Shown here: piece after piece, positions 50,755 through 50,881 of the stretch
Layout of the letters: each line of letters begins with the position of its first letter
Numbering within the stretch: the stretch's first letter is position 1
From: a virus
Length of the DNA stretch: 50,881 nt
Strand: one strand, 5' to 3'
Virus record (IMG/VR): IMGVR_UViG_3300020596_000032
Coordinates: 1 to 50,881 of that record
The notes under the pieces: model-generated
Told to the model about the DNA's origin: nothing
What the model saw: the letters and a program-made list of their open reading frames with translations, nothing else
The model's database searches: none
Program-made: the position numbers and the translations under genes

Positions 50755-50881
50755 ATGGAAACTAAAACTCTCGTCGAATTGCGCGATCTGTTGGCGAAGG
50801 CCACCCGGGGCATCTGGGGTGAGCCGCCCTCACGGGGGACACCCCCGGGTGAGTCTGGTCCGTATCTAGCCAGCAAGGATG
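50755..50881 (+). CDS. Hypothetical early protein (partial, cut by window edge)
   Basis: An open frame starting METKTLVELRDLLAKATRGI and running to the window end (42 codons visible), with GGGAGGA four bases before the ATG and a good sigma-70 promoter. LRDLLAKATxGxWG is the start of a family of small phage proteins found across many tailed phages; its function is unknown to me. Confidence 0.6.
   Translation, partial: METKTLVELRDLLAKATRGIWGEPPSRGTPPGESGPYLASKD

Noticed and set aside
1-50881. CRISPR arrays, insertion sequences, integrase or attachment sites
   Set aside because: No regularly spaced identical repeats, transposase motifs or tyrosine/serine recombinase motifs were seen; the mobile elements present are the two inteins and the HNH gene.

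Overview
The window is part of a large T4-related contractile-tailed phage genome (a myovirus of the class Caudoviricetes). The evidence is a full set of T4-like baseplate genes (gp25, gp6, a giant wedge-like protein, gp5 spike/lysozyme, gp53, a tail-tube-junction protein, gp26 with gp51), the recombination pair gp46/gp47, a gp55-like late sigma factor, ThyX, a dNMP kinase and a RuvC-like resolvase. No cellular housekeeping, rRNA or tRNA genes were seen. The host cannot be read from the sequence. A second sigma factor of the RpoH/sigma-70 type would fit a proteobacterial, perhaps alphaproteobacterial, host, but that is inference.

Layout: 1-1541 (-) holds the end of a repeat-containing tail fibre gene, which runs off the left edge, and an unknown gene. 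1628-2998 (+) encodes a 2-oxoglutarate/Fe(II) oxygenase-like protein and two small tandem paralogues. 2885-9920 (-) is a tightly overlapping operon of a methyltransferase-like protein, four glycosyltransferase-like proteins, two SGNH-hydrolase-like proteins and small unknowns. This looks like a glycan or surface-modification module. 9963-27049 (-) is the tail fibre/baseplate block: structural proteins, a 2737-residue protein, gp6, a free-standing double-HNH endonuclease inserted in the operon, and gp25. 27160-28032 (+) is an RpoH-like sigma factor. 28029-35505 (-) continues the baseplate with a spike carrying two cell-wall-cutting domains, a second protein with a tail-lysozyme domain, gp53 and a tail-tube-junction protein.

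35612-37392 (+) has the gp55-like late sigma gene, interrupted by a LAGLIDADG intein, and a small gene. 37401-41626 (-) has an nrdB 5' remnant, two short stretches that resemble pieces of the T4 major capsid protein gp23, thyX interrupted by an HNH-type intein in its catalytic signature, a dNMP kinase and a RuvC-like nuclease. 41741-42795 (+) has a metallopeptidase-like gene and a small helical protein. 43028-47514 (-) is the gp46/gp47 recombination block. 47515-48057 is a gene-free stretch dense in hairpins and repeats, probably a structured leader or ncRNA. 48058-50881 (+) has two unknowns, gp26 with a gp51-like domain in the -1 frame, and the start of an early-type gene.

Regulation: a TAAATA core, most often as CTAAATA and resembling the T4 late promoter TATAAATA, sits just upstream of gene starts at 1541(-), 1628(+), 11594(-), 13164(-), 21403(-), 35505(-), 41626(-) and 49438(+), with a more distant copy before gp25. 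It is probably read by the gp55-like factor. Predicted leaders are only about 9-17 nt, and at 35505 almost nothing. Sigma-70-type promoters with 17-bp spacers precede 42457 and 50755, each with its -35 box overlapping the previous gene's stop codon.
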